This document shows, in pieces, positions 24,201 through 36,300 of a stretch of 64,000 nt of DNA; position 1 is the first letter of the stretch; each line of letters begins with the position of its first letter. Source of the DNA: Acanthococcus lagerstroemiae. Lineage: Eukaryota > Arthropoda > Insecta > Hemiptera > Eriococcidae. Location: assembly GCA_031841125.1 (NCBI GenBank), contig CM063109.1, positions 6,610,321 to 6,674,320 on the forward strand, written 5' to 3'. A program made the position numbers and the translations under genes. The notes below the pieces were generated by a model. That model saw only the letters and a list, made by a program, of their open reading frames with translations, did not search any database and was not told the origin of the DNA.

Positions 24201-25953
24201 CTAATTTGTTGAGAAATGAAAGCGTCAGAGTGTAGCACTGTAAAAACGATATATCTTTTACAGTTGCGTTCATCTTTCGCCGATATAAACCAGAAAATCA
24301 ACGGCTTACTTTTAAAAACGTATCTGGGTCTCCGGGAGAATAAATCGATTTCAAATTGAACTCTAGCCGTCCTTCCACTTCGGGCCATACACTATTAACC
24401 ATGAAGTCAAATCCTTTTACGTGAACGTCCCTAAATTAAAATTAATTTAGTTCTACTAAAGCTGTATCAAATGACAAAACCCAGTAAGAGCACATACTTT
24501 GAAGGATCTTGCGTCAGTTCCAATAAATGTTTCAAATCTCGGTCGACACTTGACAGCACTTTCGAGTACAGTTTTTCAAGGCCACCTGGCTCGTTCCGCA
24601 ACGAGTCTTCGCTAATTATTTTACACATCGCAGGTGATACAATGTCTTGTCTGACTATTTCATGAGCTAACGGTACTTTATTCACAGCGAAATACAATCT
24701 TAGGCAGTTTGTCAATGACTTCTTTTCCATTTTTATCGATTTCAAGAATATATCTTTCAGGAGAACAAGAAAAAGATCAAACAGTTTATCAAATTCCTAG
24801 AATAACAGAAAAAATACATCATAAATGTATGATTTCGATGGCTAGATTTGATGTTCATATGTACGAGTTCAGTCTTACCTTCACGAAGTTCTGATTTGAA
24901 TGCAAAACACACTGTTTCGAGTGAAAATAATACTGATTTATTTCATTCAGGGCTCGCTCCAATTTCAAAATATTCGCCGAGTAATCGGTATCATTGCTAG
25001 AGCGTTCTCTTAGGAGGTCGTTTAGTTTTTCTAAGCTGGACTGCACTTTTATGATGCTCTTTATACTCTGCATTTTCTTCCTCGCCTGTTTCCGCTGGTT
25101 CATTAGATTCGTGATTTTTTCTATTCTATCGTCTAACATAGTTTTTGTACTCTGCAATCATAATCATAATTTCAGAACATTAGTAAGGCCTTCTTGAATA
25201 GCAGAAGAAACCGATCGGCAAAATGTATTCAATTCTTTTCAAACTTATCTAGATAAACTAGCTCGTCGCTCGACGAAAAAATAATGGCTAGGAGACGAGT
25301 CCATAAGTTATTTGTGAAACAAATAGTAGGTCTATAGATCTAAATTATATTTTTGAAGATGAAAGTTATAAGTTCGGCTTACAATCGTTTCACCTTCGAT
25401 CTCAGTATGAACTTTTAGATTTATTAAATTTAGGTCTTTTCGTTTCCAGCACTTCATTATTTTTGTTCGAAAGTACGAATAATCTATGAAATGAAGTTTA
25501 CACTAAACTTATGTATCACACAGACTTATTCATTAGTCTAACCAGACAGTTTTAATACCAAGACAAGATCAGCATCACAAGACTTACCATAACTTCTTCT
25601 TTAATCTTATTGATGGGCAACTCGATACCCCGGATATCTTGCTCCAGAGCAACCAAGTTCGTAGAAAGTTCAACAAAATCAGCATAATCTTTGTTGATCA
25701 GTTCTATAGTCGAAGAACGTAAGTTTTTCAGAAAAATTCCAAGATCATCGCGTAAGGTCTCTAAATTTGCAATCCTTCTGTGCTCTGTCAGAAACTCATC
25801 TACTGAAAAATCTTTCTGCAGTGGGATGAAATGTGGTTATTCATCCATTATTGAAATTTGTTTCTCGTGTAACAGTAGTACTAATAGAGTAAAATATATC
25901 ACCTGAAGGAAAAGCTGTTCATCAAAGCATAAATTGGTGCGTTTGACGTCCAT
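21258..25953 (-). CDS. COG2: Conserved oligomeric Golgi complex subunit 2
   Basis: Twelve exons keep frame throughout: 25903..25953, 25588..25815, 24879..25151, 24498..24796, 24310..24430, 24098..24237, 23823..23984, 23481..23547, 23237..23393, 22893..23160, 22007..22175 and 21258..21341, for 672 residues (human 738). The start ATG sits in GCCGCCATGG and gives MDVKRTNLCFDEQLFLQ. The N-terminal LRDDLG...ELINKDYADFVELSTNLV is the COG2 signature, followed by a coiled coil. Later landmarks are GFDFMVNSVWPEVE, CWNLPVYYTMRFQELGG, DIPRLYRRTNRD and DDDKIRLQLQIDVQHY. COG2 is a lobe A subunit of the COG tether for retrograde intra-Golgi vesicles. The region between residues 93 and 94 is shorter than in human, so a small exon could be missed there. 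Confidence 0.95.
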
Positions 25954-26905
25954 GGCGGCAGTTAGTTGGCTCCTTATTCCTGCAGACTGTAGTCGCAATG
26001 ATGACGAGGCCCTGCTAAGTTCTAGATAATAATTATGATTGAAAAATAAAGAGAATCATTTAAAATACTTGGACTTAAAACTAGTAAAATAGTAGGTACG
26101 TGTGAAAATTGAAAAACTGATAAGCCAGTAACTGATAAGACTTGATTGTGTTTTGGGTCAAATTTGATACCGGCGAAAGGACAATGAAAGACATGACTCC
26201 AATTATTTTCCAGTGATGATTCAGCTACCTAATTTATGGCCGAATGTTGAATATTTAATTTCACTACTAAAGTAAAAGTATTCTTGTTCGAAAAACTACA
26301 GCCGAATTACCCGATAAACACGAAAAATTTTGTCGTGGTAATAAATAAAATAAAAAATTCTGATTGAACATTTTTCGTCTCTATTTTGAACAACTTGCAG
26401 GTGCTGAATGGTGCTATCGCATTGGTTTAAGTCGTACATGTTTACCAAGTATCAAATTTTATTTCTCTGCAGCTAAAAAATCATCTTGCAATCAGTGCCG
26501 ATCAGAAATCGGCTCTTCGAAAGGTGCGAACTTTCGCTTGAAAGTAACTATCGCGAAAGCAACTAAGGTACAGTAATCAAATTATTGTTCATGTTTCCGA
26601 AGAATGTGACATTCGGTTTATTAACGTAAGTTAAGCACCTGACTCAGCACCTCAGCTAGCTGGAGCTGTCACGTTATTCAGATTCAAATGTGTTCGGTTC
26701 ATCTAACTAGGTGAGTGAGACATTGTTTCCCATACCTAATGTGATATGCATCTGGGTTCTGGATTTAAATTACACGCCCCAGAGATGTATTCAACGAACT
26801 ACATCTCCAGCTCGTCTTTTTCAGCGTGTGTTGCCTTTCATTTTGTTAACATTGTGTGGCAGTTGCTAAGTACCAGACAGCTCCACTTACCTAGCAGTTT
26901 CCGTG
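25954..26905. promoter_or_regulatory. Head-to-head region between COG2 and the 26.9-kb gene
   Basis: 952 bases between divergent starts. Short plus-strand frames at 26364..26576 and 26746..26934 have no recognisable features. No transposon is seen. Confidence 0.45.
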
Positions 26906-29471
26906 ATGGACAAAACGACAGAAAATACCGATGAATCGTTTTTACGTTGGCGAGTAAGCATCGAAGAAGACGATAATAATTCGATAGAAGAAGCCGAGTA
27001 CGACGGAGAACCGCTTTTGAAAACAGTGGTAAGATTAATAGGTTTGCTATCTTCCTAACTTTCTGCCTGTGTGATAGACGTCTGTAATATTGAAATACCT
27101 GCCTTATGCTTTTATTACAGAATTATGTTTAAATTTACAGGTGCGGACGAACTATCTGTATCATTTACGTCAGAGTTTAAGGAAGAATTTAGAATCGCTT
27201 AAACAGACGAATAACTGCAGCATTGAAGAAAATAATGTAAATAAAGTGATTAAAGGATGCAGTGCCTTGTTGGAAGAAAAAGCACTAAGAAACTGCATGA
27301 TAGCCAGATTGTATCAAAGAATGATGGCACAGATAGTAAGTAATGTGTTCTAAATATATTTGTCTCGTTATCTGAAGCTAGTGGATGGAAGTAACTTACG
27401 GTATATTGTTCACTGCTTTAAATTCTTGAATTTCTGTTGGGGGGTTTCATAATTGTTCGACTAGTCGATCATTTTTCAACAGCTACCTGTCAAGTTGATT
27501 AGGTCAATTTCTGAGCCGTAATGTAGAGATCATCTGAAAAATTCAGCATTTTCTTGCTAAGATCTGTTATAATTCCCTAATCTTCAACTATTTGCCCTTA
27601 GTTCACCTTCGCTGTATTTTCCTTAGCCATTGAAGTCCGAAATATTCTTGAAGAGCACTGACTTTCCAATCTCTTCCGATTATTGCAAGTCTTACGATAC
27701 TCTGTTTCATTTTCTCTCTGCAGATCAAAGATGTAAAAAAGTCTACCAGCGACGGTCTTCTATATTCTCCCTTGAAAGAGTTCGCCGAACGTCAGAGCCG
27801 AACCCCAGCACCGTGTCTACTAGATCGAGAATGCCAAACTGAGATCAACGGAGATTTTTTCAACAATCTACTCGCAGAATTACACCAGCAAACCAAAACA
27901 CTACTTCGAAATAGTAAATCGTTTACAGAAAGTACAGAAATTGCCAATTCCATCGATTCTGTTAGTACCACAACGCCGAAGAAAGATCCAAAATCGATTA
28001 ATGGAGTTCGGGCTAACTGGTGTGTTAAGTGCAACCGAGAGACGTTTAACAGTCTATGTACACATTCCCCGCGGTCTAAGCCAAGCAGAAGTTCGCACTC
28101 ACAGTACACCGACGCGGGTGTGAAAACTGATGAAAGAAGCGAAACGATGAATGGTATTATAGAAAAATTTAGCTATCCCGTTGATCAAGTGAAGACTGGC
28201 CACTGTGAAACCGAAGCCAAACCAAATGAACCTAGTCAGTTCTCCTCGTACGATAAAAACGATACATTTCAGCTGAAGCTGAGAAGTAGTAGTTTCGTCG
28301 AAGCGGTCGCATACTGGTACAGTTTAGAATGTGAAATCGATGAGCTTCCGCCGGCGAAACGTCAGAAATTAGACGAACATTACGTCAGGTTGTTTGGTAA
28401 AGACCACGCGATCGATTACTATTTCCTGACCGATGATCAAAAAACGATGGCATGTCGTAAACGAATAGCGAAATACGTGGTCGTAGAATTGACCGATTAT
28501 TATAGCAAGAAAATGATCGCGTCTAAGCAGCTGTTCAAGACAATGGCGAAACATATCACCTCTTTAGTGTTGGATCGTTCTCTGTATCCAGGTGAGGTTT
28601 TGTTTGCTTTATGATTCGCGTTATACGAGTCTTTATATCTCGTCGTACGATGGTCGAAATCGAGCTCCAATGCTGGTAGTGGACTCTGGAGCTGATCGTA
28701 TATCTATCCTCTAGAAAAGCTTTTCATTCTGTCTTTTCTGGACGAAATCATTTTTTTTAATTTATTGAATATTCGTATTTCATGTCTTCATATATCAAAG
28801 GTTCGCTTCCTTCTCCGCAAAATTATGTATGGTGGGTTGCCTTTGTGAAATTAGTGCCGTGCCAGTGGCGTAGCCAGGGGGGATGGGGGGATGAATCCCC
28901 CCCCCTTCAGAGGAGAATTTTCTATATGCTGACAGTATCACAGTAAATGCGCGAAATGAAATTAAATTCATATGTATAATTGAAGCTGAAAAGCACAACA
29001 TACTGATATGTCAATGTAAAAACATACAGTTCATATTAGGTGTACCCCCCCCCTCCCCGCCGCGCCCAAAATTATGCTGATCCCTCCCTTGGAAAATCCT
29101 GGCTACGCCACTGGTGCCGCCTCGAGAGGGAGCAGCAAAGATTTTGCCTGAGGCCTCGCACCTATCCAGGCCTCGCTCAGCTTGAAAATGTGTCCGCGCT
29201 TTGTGTTGAATTTTGTCTTAGGCCTCGCAAAGTCACGGGACGGCACGGCCTGATTTCCGGAACGTTGGAGTAAGACAATTGTTACCCATTGATCCATGAC
29301 TGATGTTTGCCGAGCCGGAGGATCTTTCACGTTAGAATCTGTATTGCAATATGTAATGTATAATTAACGGTTATGTTTTAAATTACAGGTGTGGATGTAA
29401 TAAAAAGAAGCGTTGATGAATTCTTTCATGACGGACGAATCATTAATTCTGAAGAAGACTTTTACATGTAA
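26906..29471 (+). CDS. Unrecognised 422-residue protein, possible C-terminal SRI-like domain
   Basis: Four exons (26906..27028, 27141..27335, 27724..28591, 29389..29471) join in frame. I do not recognise the protein overall. The N-terminal 40 residues are acidic, and residues 42-106 look like a helical coiled coil (NYLYHLRQSLRKNLESLKQ). The middle is Ser/Thr/Lys-rich with a possible metal site CVKC...LCTH at 206-220. The last 80 residues run CRKRIAKYVVVELTDYYSKK...LFKTMAKHITSLVLD...VIKRSVDEFFHDGR. Their helical pattern (arginine start, LTxYY, LFKxxAKxIT, then Vxxx..V..FF) resembles the Set2-Rpb1-interacting (SRI) domain that binds the phosphorylated RNA polymerase II tail. This is only a weak resemblance by eye. 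Intron 3 holds a MITE. The gene is head to head with COG2. Confidence 0.7.
28863..29113. mobile_element. hAT-like MITE with CAGTGGCGTAGCCAGG ends
   Basis: Perfect inverted ends CAGTGGCGTAGCCAGG and CCTGGCTACGCCACTG bound 251 bases. G/C tracts lie just inside both ends and AT-rich sequence is in the centre. GTGCCG flanks both sides (28854..28859 and 29114..29119), an imperfect target duplication. It lies in the last intron of the 26.9-kb gene. Confidence 0.85.
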
Positions 29472-32400
29472 TGTGATATTAATGAAAGTGCGTAGTTATA
29501 AAATAGTATTACCCATTGATTCCTAGGAATATTTTATTTACGACTCCCCAATTTTTGCTTTCACCAGGAAAAATAGCGTATTCTGGTGTAGAAACCTAGT
29601 AGCCAACATTTTTGCTGAAAAAGAAACTCATTAAGCTAGTACACAAGGGGTTTTGAAGTTCAACAGGATTCCCCATAAGAAGAACTGCAATTTTCCTTTG
29701 AAAACATCTTACAAATATTAGAGTTCTCTTGAAGTAAAGTGATCCAACTCAAGAAATTTGTTTCTCTTAACATAACAAAAGACTCGACAGGAAATATTTT
29801 GAAAAAATTTTTGTATATGGGAGCATGAAGGCATCGAAACGGGCTGTTAGGGGTCCACTGATGAAATCATGTCCTTCCCTCAATGTTAGTAAATAACTGC
29901 CCTATGATGACCTATTTATATGGTTTTCAAAGTCGCTGAACCCATTTTTGAGTTCTTTCTTTGATGGACCCCGCCCTCAAATAATCCAAGGGGTCAACGC
30001 ATGGAAATTTGAGTTGGTAGTGTCTCCCATATTGACTATAGGGTGTCCTGAGTAACGGAGTTCGTTTCTTTGGTCATGTTAGCTTTAAATTCTACCCAAA
30101 AGACTCCGTAGGCAGCTACAATATGAGCCCATGTCTATAATTTTCAATATTTCAGGTTGTAGCCTGCCGTGGAACTTTTTGAGCCGATGTTACAGCTGGA
30201 ATGACTTGAAAAATGAACTCAGCGACTTGAGAAACCTCCTTTTTGCTATCATTGATTGGCAGTTATTGAACAGTCAATTCCTGTAATAGTCCCCTGTAAA
30301 ACCTTCTGAGTAAAGATTGCAGCAAAAATGCCCTCAGAAACGAACTCGATAACCCAAGAAAATCTATAATCAATATATTAGAAGATACTAACGAACATGT
30401 TTGTATGTTGATCTCCTGTGAATTTTTTGGGAGCGGAGGTGCGTCTGAAGAAAAACTCACAAATTGATTTAGCCAAGCCGAAATCCATAGAAATAGATTA
30501 TCACGTGACATTGATTAATGTTGAGTGAATAGTACCTATAGCAGCCCTATTTCGGAAACTCGTGTAACCTCTACCCGAAATTTCTTTTGAAAAATTTGTT
30601 GTTGAGTGAATACTTATTAGGGTCAAATCAATTTAATTTTTTTAATTTTACCTCTAAGATGTTTTAATGGAAAACTGTATTTTTTTTTTAAAATCTTATG
30701 GAGAATCCTATATTGAATTTTAACCCTGTTACGCACCGGAAAACTTCATTTTTGAAAAAGAAAAAAAAAACTGGTTACCAAGTTTCTACATCATAATATA
30801 CCAATGTGGAATTAAAAATCGGGAAAAAATCTTTTGTAACTTCTAATAGCTTTCAAAACAAAGCAATTTTCAGAAGTACGAATTTCCTAGGTTTTTAATT
30901 ACTGCATGCTAGCATTAGTTCTGTTGAGTATCTCGTCGTAATCGTTATTTTTATGATGGGAACTTCAATATAAAACTCAGGTGTTTTTATAATGAGAGGC
31001 TCAAGTTACTTCGTAAAACTGAACAGTCCAAAGATATGTAGGGACTATTCGAGTGCTTGTTTTTTTATCATAGTTGTAATACAGTTACTAATAATTTTTT
31101 AATCGTATGTGAGCTGACAGGAAGAAAGGGACCTAAGCGCAAAAATGTAAATTTTACAGGAGAGCGGATAAACAAAATTGATAACGTTTTCACGTTACGG
31201 AGACCCTCAACTTTGAAGACTTACAGTCAATTGGGAAAATTTTTTAGAATTTTTTCGACAACACCACGCGAAAGAGCGGCCAAAAATTAGTCAAAAACAG
31301 TTGTTATCACAAAAATTTTATTTTTTTTCGCTGAGGCCCCTTCTCCCTGTCAGCTCACATATTATGCTGTTCAACTAGATGAATCTGTTGCGTGGAAAAT
31401 TAAATTTTTAGACGATGAACATTGTTTTGAGTTCCTAACCGGAACCGCTGATGAAAATTTATTTTTAAGAGTTCAAAACTCTACTAACTTTCATTTTACT
31501 TTGAACAACCTATCAATTCGTGGCTATTTGTGATAAGACTGATTGTCAACTGTTTAAAGACACATGGTAATTAAGTATTGTCGAAACCATATTGTATTAT
31601 GCATACATGGTTTAAACTTACTGCCCCTCCTCTCCCTCCGTCGATACCCAATTGAACAAAAACTGTAATCTATTAGTGCTTATTAACTTATTTAAGTATA
31701 ATGTATTTGATATCGCAGCTGAATAATTTTGATAATTTCATTTTGGAAAGAGTTTATTTAATTAGCATTGTGTGATCAACAAGGTCGCACCAATTTTTTG
31801 GTAAGTGAAGGTTAAATTTCCATTCGTTATCAATTCTGTAATGTTCACCAATTTCACATCTTCGTAATTTAGCAATAGCTAGCTCTCTATGGTAAAAGGA
31901 AGGGTTATTTTTTGTTAATTTATTGTGTTGTCTTTCTTTTTATAAATAAGCTACTCGTAGTTCAGCTTTTTAATGTTATACCTATGTTTAGCGAATTGTA
32001 AGATATATTTTTAGTTAATACAACTCAGATTTTCAGTTTTGTTTTATTTGCGTAAAAGATTATTGGACTTGATGATAATTTTTTTAATGTGTTCTTCCTC
32101 TTTTGATGTAGAAGAAATAATGAAAATAATACATTTTTTTCTTTCGCATTTCATTTAAAGTAGAAAATAGTAGCAAAACTCGATGTGGAAAGTGTCTGAC
32201 CTTTTTCATAACTTCAGCATTTCAACCATCAATGAGACCTGACAAGACAGGGTAGCTGGGGATATTTGCCTCGAGCCTTACCTCCACGAAAGAATCCGAA
32301 CAGATGCATTTTCTACGAGAACCATTGAACACCGGTATTAGTAGCCTTCTCTTGCATAGAGGTAAAATGTCGCTTTGTAAATTTTTTACTGCAAATTTTA

Positions 32401-33309
32401 CTGTAATGAAAGTCAGGAAACCATTGAAACCCTGCAAAATATCCACCGATTTTGAAGTTTTTCATGAAGTGGACTCACACGTCTTGCTGGCCGGCAATAC
32501 TCACTTATCTTCAATCAATTCTCAAATGATTTCAAGAAAAGCTCGCTGATGGAATTCTTACTGGAAAACCATTATGTGAGCGTGTGACTACAATAATAAG
32601 AGCCTTTCAGGGTAGTAAAATCTTCACCAACTCGTCGTTCTATCATTAAGAAATCCTTATGATGTCACTCAATATTGTCTGACCGTGTGTAGAAACAAAC
32701 CTGAACTCGTGGTTCATCACAAAAGTAACAATGTGTATGTATAGGTAAACTAGTAGGCATATATTGTACATGTTGTGTACAGCGCATACCTAGGTATGTA
32801 TAAAATAAAATATAGACTTTCTCTTAAATTTAAAGAAAAGTTATTTTAACTTTTATTTCTAACTTCCGAAATAATAATTTTACTAATCGTACAAGAGAAA
32901 TAGGTTAATAAGATCAATATCCAGCTGATTCTGTTGTTGTCATGGTTACAACGTCTTTCCAGCATCCTTGAAAATCTTTTCGTTACATTTTTCGGGCAAC
33001 TTCGGTTCATTGAAACTTGATTTTCGATATGAATATTTACATATATTGCATCAAACATCGTTAATTTTGATTTCTGTTTCATAACCCTATAAATTCAAAA
33101 GAAAATATGTAGTAATTCTTCACTCTGGTTGGGGACAACGCACCTCGAAAATTCCGACACTTCCTTTGTTCCTAAATACAGGTAATATTTTTAATCCAAG
33201 TACGAATCTTTATTTGCCTGCATAGTATATATTATATATCATTTCTTTAATAACTGAGAGTGTGTTTGATAATTCTAAACTACTTTATAGACATGCAGAT
33301 AGCTTGAAA
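29472..33309. other. Intergenic stretch before the NMDA receptor gene
   Basis: 3.8 kb of AT-rich sequence. Apart from the MITE at 31109..31358 I see no gene and no clear repeat. The short frames present have no motif or splice support. The NMDA receptor promoter presumably lies near the right end. Confidence 0.5.
31109..31358. mobile_element. MITE with GTGAGCTGACAGG ends
   Basis: The inverted ends GTGAGCTGACAGG and CCTGTCAGCTCAC are perfect, and the inverted repeat continues imperfectly for about 25 bases (AAGAAAGGGACC against GAGAAGGGGCC). The internal ATTTTACAGGAGAGCGG is also found in the 42201 element, suggesting the same superfamily. The target duplication is not clear. Confidence 0.75.
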
Positions 33310-36300
33310 ATGAAATCAATTTTCTTAATTCTTTTACTTTACGTCGAGTGTTACGAAAGTAAACAGAGTTCGAGAAGGAATCCAAATGTATTCAACATCG
33401 GCGGTGTGCTCAGTAATAACAACAGTGAATTTCATTTCAAACGAACCATCCAAGTACATTTTTTCATACTAAATTGCAACATCCAAAAACAGCATAAAAT
33501 CATGTACAGTTTCCGTTCATAAATTGCATACTTATATTTTTTCCTGTTTCAGAACATCAATTTCGACAGTAAATTCGTTCCTCGACATAACACTTTCTAT
33601 GCATATTCGATTCTCATGGATCCAAATCCTATACGAACTGCTTTGAGTGTATGTAATCATTTGGTTTCTCAGAGGGTAAGTATAAACATGTGATACAAGC
33701 AAAAGGAAAAAGTATTCGGAAGGAGAGTTCATCAGAAAGATAATATAACAACCATGCGAAATCAATACGACTGGTGTAGGCCTACTGATAAAGTGCAGCA
33801 CACGTGTAGTAGTCTAATGAACAGTAAAGATGCACCGAAATAATTAACTTTGTGATTATCATTGTCATTCTTTGAGCCCGGATTATGGAACCGCAGCATA
33901 CAATTTTTTACCCACTACCATTCTTATTTTGCTACAATCGTATCAGTATATTGCTATATTTTAGAAATACACTAAACTGATCTGTATTAATTTCATAGAC
34001 GCAAGTGGAGGGGGTCTTAGCTCTATCTCCAAATCTTTTAAAGTCCCCCCTCCCCCTCCGAAAAAAAGATCACTCTAGCAAAACTTGATTTTTCATAGGT
34101 ATATGCAGTAGTAGTATCGCATCCTGTAATTGGAGATCTATCACCCGCCGCAGTTTCGTATACCAGCGGTTTTTACCACATACCAGTGATCGGAATATCA
34201 TCTAGAGACTCGGCTTTTTCTGACAAGGTATTGAAAATATAGTTGCTATTGTAAGTAGGTAATATCGATGATGTCAAGTGACACTTCTGTGGTTAGTGCA
34301 ATCTGTCACTGTTTCTTGCATTAACGTTAAAAAAATATGGAGTGAAAGAATCATTATTCTGTCTGAAAGTATCACTTTTTTCCTAATTTGCTCTCACCCC
34401 GAGCCCTGGAATCCGCCCTTTCGAGCATTATCTCAGAGACGTTAGAGAGGCTGTTAAGGCTGTCTTAGTCTTAGCCCTCTTCCCTCCTGGCCGAAAACAC
34501 GACCTAGGTCGAAATCTGGCGAGTTGCTACGTCGGCTCATACTCGGGGCCTCCGGATTCCGAGACCAACGCGCTATCGACTCGGCCAACCAAACCCCCCT
34601 GAAAATATCACTTGACTACTTCTTTGATGTAAGATCTGAGCCTCCCATGAAACACCCTCCGTTAGAACATTGAAGTGAACAGTAATGCGGACATGTCTTT
34701 TCTTTTGTTTATGAAGTTCTATATCGGTATTCTTAGTTTGAAGGCGTGGTTCCATAACTTGAAAGAAATTATACTTCAATAAAACTATTTTCCATAGAAT
34801 AACAAAAGCTTAAAAAGGACTTCAAATGGACGTACTGAGATGAATATACAAATGGCATATTCATTTGACATTGGATGGACATGTCCATGTGGTCAGCCAA
34901 GATGGTGTTGTTATAAATATATCTACCCATGGCATACTAAGTGGACATAAATGTCCACTTCTCTTAATCTGTATGTATGCATGATTTCATTGTAGACTGT
35001 TTACTAGACGAAAATATCCTCTTATTTTCAACTTCAAAGTCGATTCCTTGTAATTTTTTCCTTACTAAACAGGAAGTTTAGTGGATGTCAAGTATAGACG
35101 GTCTACAAAAGTATTTACTAGACAGGTCTCTTTTTTCCTCATCGACGTTATAAGGTACATTTATGTAGGCATGTATTTTACGCGGGCGATTAGGAGATAA
35201 GTGGACGCTATTCAGCAGTGGCGGATCCAAATCTCCTTTTTCTAAATCCGCGCCTGCTATTCAGCGTATAAGGGAACTAACCAACATTTGTAAACAAAAT
35301 GAGTTATTAGTATCATTGGAAAGTGCGTGGAAAGTAGAATCTTTCAAAATTGGGCCCCCGATTCAAAAATGTGTACTCACGTTGAAAAAAGCTTATCAGT
35401 AAACGCTATGTCATATAATTTCTATAAGGCTCTTGAACTTCGAATCACGTGTTCTCAGAAAACAGATTTTGCTGGTTGGTTTCCTTACGCTGAATAGCGT
35501 CCAAGTATAGATGAAATCTACTTATCGTGTAGAGAGAACCACTTCTGTAAAATGGGGGTACCTACATAGGTTGGTAACACTGCAAATTATGTTGATCTTA
35601 CTGAAAATTATTCTATAGTTTTCTAGCTGGTAAGCTAATTTTTGTTGCAGAATATCCACGTTTCGTTTTTACGCACTGTACCGCCCTATTCCCACCAAGC
35701 TGAAGTATGGGTTGAATTATTAAAGCAGTTCAATTATCGAAAAGTAAACAACTTATTTGTTACCTACCTGTACAATTAAATATATCGTATGTTATTTGTC
35801 AATTGGTTAATTCACGATTGTATGTTAACAGGTGATATTCATTCACAGTTCAGATACTGATGGTCGAGCATTAGTCAACAGATTCCAGACAACTTCGCAA
35901 AATCAGCAAGATGACGTTGAAATAAAAATTCAGGTAGGTGATTTGTGATGTGATGTTCTTTTCTTGAACTACCTAATAAATATCAGCCAGAGTCATCATC
36001 CCTCTTCCCGCAATACATGCATTAAATGGTCGAGTACGCAGTTGAAAATAATTTCTAGGATTGTATTGTTACCGTAATATTGCTAAGTGGTAAGCTTTCA
36101 TTCGAACTTTATTTTTATTTCCTAGGTGGAATCCGTCATTGAATTTGAACCGGGATTAGAAACATTTAATGACCATTTGGTGGAAATGAAAAGTGCCCAA
36201 GCTCGAGTTTATATCATGTATGCTGGGTAAGTTATTTCGTCGCTAATGCAATGTAGACTCTTGTAGCATACTACAGAAAGCGTTTTCCTATTCATTTATA

